A DNA stretch of 60,000 bases from Nymphaea colorata (Eukaryota > Streptophyta > Magnoliopsida > Nymphaeales > Nymphaeaceae): positions 20,911,035 to 20,971,034 of the forward strand of contig NC_045149.1 of NCBI RefSeq assembly GCF_008831285.2, read 5' to 3'. The notes beneath the pieces were generated by a model. That model searched no databases and was not told the DNA's origin. It saw only the letters and a list, made by a program, of their open reading frames with translations. Below, piece by piece: positions 57,641 through 60,000 of this stretch. The position numbers and the translations under genes are program-made. Every line of letters starts with the position of its first letter. The first letter of the stretch is position 1.

Positions 57641-58421
57641 GCAGCCAGGCTTGTTTTGGATGACACCATCATACTGATTAGTGATGATGAAGTGGGGGTT
57701 CACTAAACGATTCAGGGATAGAACCTATTAAATTGTTAAAGAGAGATAGTTCTTGCATATCTTTGTTTGATCCATTAGGTGATGGCAATTGTTGTATTCT
57801 ATGATGACCGAAGGGACACAAGGGATCAAGCTCTAGCTATACAATTTTTACTGGCCAGTCCATATCTGTTGATGATTTACTTGAATCTTTTTTGTTTGTG
57901 GGAGTTATCAATCAACAATATAGGGTTAATTTGGTTGAAGGTTTTGAAGAGGAGACAGTTGAAGTTTTGCGAGCTTAATTCCTTCTTTTGATGCTTACTC
58001 AATGTGTCCTTGTGGGGATTATATCATTCAACAACATAATTTGCATAATTGGCTTTTAGGAATTGTATGATCTATCTCTTTTTAACAATTTAATAGGTTT
58101 CCATCCCTGGATCAGTTAGTGAGCATGCTAACCATCACAAAGTAGGCCTTGGGTTGATATGTATTGTCACCTACTGTAAACAGTTGTACCGTTGAATAGT
58201 TGACGTCACTTCTTAGCTTTCTTCTTTTGCAAATGAGTCCAGTGATTTCGTTGACTGAATAGTTGGACTTGGTTCACTTTTTTTGTGCCTTAGTAAAGGT
58301 TATCAGGCAGCCAAGCTAGAGTTTGAAGCTTTGGTTTCCGAAATGGCCTCTTCTTTTAGAACAGCGGAAAATTTGACTTGTGCTCAGACTGAGCCGCACC
58401 AGCCTCTCTGGCTGTGAGATT
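57641..58421 (+). pseudogene. Protein-like fragments of an unidentified gene
   Basis: Three plus-strand pieces read like protein and not like random AT-rich DNA. At 57641-57706 the frame gives a short acidic segment with DDTIILISDDE, which resembles a SUMO-interacting motif. At 57805-57978 the frame gives TGQSISVDDLLESF and a further 35 residues ending VEVLRA and a stop. At about 58296-58421, after a possible 3' splice site (GTGCCTTAG), the frame gives 40 residues including YQAAKLEFEALVSEM and ends in TGA. I do not recognise the protein. In-frame stops between pieces could be introns or damage. It may be a live gene that needs transcript support or a worn copy. Confidence 0.3.
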
Positions 58422-58693
58422 ACATCAGCTGCGATCCTTTAAGCATGTTCTTGAGATTCATAAGCTTTTGTTCATGCCTTTGGTTGCAGCGTATTCTTAT
58501 AATAGTATGTTTATTTCCATACAAGTTTCTTCATTGCCAAACGGAGACAATATTAAAAAGCCTCTACCAAGGTACCCGAGCCAAGCTCCAATCTTATGTT
58601 TGGTGTTGGTCAGATGTTGCAAACCCAGCCTGGAACTCAAACCTAAGCTGTTCAAAGTTGGCTCTGCTAAGCTTCAGTGAAGGCGGAACTTAA

Positions 58694-60000
58694 AATACTG
58701 AAATAGTTTTTTTTTTTTTTTTTGTGGAACTTGCAAACTCCTTTCATAAGATGAGAGAACTAAAAGAATTTGTCTACACCTCTTAACATCTGCGTTGACC
58801 AAAACATAAATGGTTTTGGTGGTGCTTTACATTTTTAAGCTGCAACACTGGGGGACCTGATTTTGCACCCACCCAAGATAAAGATGGAACCAACTACTTT
58901 AGTTGCGTAGTGCTATCAGCTAACAAGTCTTGTTTGAATGGTTCTTGTTTGAACGGAAAGCAATGCAGTACAGCGGCCCATCTGCCCACCTACCACTGTT
59001 TTTTATGGATTCCTACTGATAATGAAATCCAGTACGTGGTTTTCTTTCCTTACCTTTTAAGACAACAGCTAAGTGGACCAAAAAAGTGGGGCACTAATGG
59101 TTGTCCTGGTCAGAAGCGTGCTTGGTGGGCTTGACTTTTTTGGTTCCTGCCACGCCTTAGGTAAAATGAGTTCAAGCTTAGCTACTGGGGACATTTTTTG
59201 GTAGATGAGATTTTAAGTTTAGTTGTTTGCCACTTAGTTGGCAAACTCACGACTTGGACTCGGATCCACTGATGACTGAGTCACTGGATTAGGAAGTTGA
59301 CTTGGTGACTCGGCTGGATTAGGTTATAGTTCTTATAGTGCATTTTTTCTATAAATAGATGAAGAATGTAAGCCTGTTGAGACTTTATGTTTGACTTCTT
59401 TATCAACTAAAACTGAAAAACATGTGATATGAGTATTTGTATACATTGTTGAACCTTGTGATATTTCACAATTCAAAAAATGACCAACTTCAGTATTCAA
59501 CAATGCACGAACAAAAAGAAAAATTGCAATTATCTGATGATTCCCAACTGACTCGAGCGACTTACAACTCAGATTGGCCAGTTTACCAACTATGGTTTGC
59601 TAAAATCCCTTCATCGATATATTACAAGAGTTGGAGTACTGGAACTGGATGGGCTACGGCTAACAGGGGAAACGCTACAATTTGATTTTGGTGCAGACTA
59701 AACTTTTCTTGTTTTAGTTTAGCATCAGAACAAAACTGTACCAGTCAGGACAACTTTCTTTCTCAGTTGCTGCTAGAGGCGCAAAAACTGAGTAAGATCA
59801 ACCCCGGGCCTACGCTCCCAGTTAGTGCTTCACAAACTGAACCTTAAAAAGTTTTGCTACCGTTCTCCAGATGGTTCGATTGCTCAGGAAACATGAGAGT
59901 TAACGACGGTCGAATGGCAGGATCCAGAAGTTTTTGTAAGAGGCCATGCTTTATGAGAAATTTAAGGGAAGTGGCTACCATTTTACCCAAACTTCAGGGC
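58694..60000. other. Stretch with no recognised gene
   Basis: A run of about 18 T lies near 58705. Open stretches here are short and unlike known proteins. No terminal repeats or RNA genes were seen up to the window end. Confidence 0.45.

Noticed and set aside
57760-57804. The frame reads GDGNC, which recalls the active-site motif of OTU-type cysteine proteases.
   Set aside because: Two stops follow within a few codons and no other OTU motif is visible nearby, so this is most likely chance.

Overview
This is nuclear DNA of a land plant, most likely a flowering plant. The evidence is two intron-bearing plant genes (an extra-large G protein, a class found only in plants, and a DnaJ co-chaperone with the plant-type CAQQ tail), a Ty3/gypsy chromovirus-type retrotransposon, small hAT-like elements, and many (TA)n, (CT)n and (CA)n tracts in AT-rich DNA. 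The species cannot be fixed from the sequence.

Region by region. (1) About 285-11440 is one long tandem array of some 28 units averaging about 397 bp. Each unit is built from eight diverged subunits of about 50 bp, most of them carrying the dyad GATCAG-N9-CTGATC. Larger blocks repeat on top of this, with offsets of 2374, 3176 and 586 bp. Related non-array DNA lies on both sides, at 61-290 and 15168-15440. (2) 15952-20958 is a degenerate minus-strand Ty3/gypsy element with short LTRs, primer-binding site, polypurine tract, gag and pol, and a chromodomain-like end. Its pol is broken by, among other lesions, tandem duplications of 22 and 143 bp. (3) 20959-31500 is gene-poor, AT-rich DNA with a dispersed T-rich repeat, an inverted-repeat element and microsatellites. 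(4) 31521-39794, minus strand, is a complete eight-exon extra-large G protein gene (895 residues, XLG3-like), with a probable non-coding leader exon upstream near 41.5 kb. (5) 41.7-48.6 kb is intergenic DNA packed with miniature elements, including three copies of one family, two short foldbacks and an intact hAT-like element with a perfect 8-bp target duplication. (6) 49748-51588, minus strand, is a complete six-exon type I DnaJ/HSP40 gene (417 residues). (7) 51.6-60 kb is AT-rich DNA with a second copy of the hAT-like element at 55795-56285. A CT-rich leader-like stretch near 54.9 kb and protein-like fragments at 57.6-58.4 kb hint at a plus-strand gene that I could not identify.

The two intact genes are separate single-gene units: one acts in heterotrimeric G-protein signalling, the other in Hsp70 chaperone work. 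Nothing in the sequence links them. The most unusual structure is the layered, hairpin-rich tandem array. I did not see any bacterial-type operon, CRISPR array or organellar insertion.
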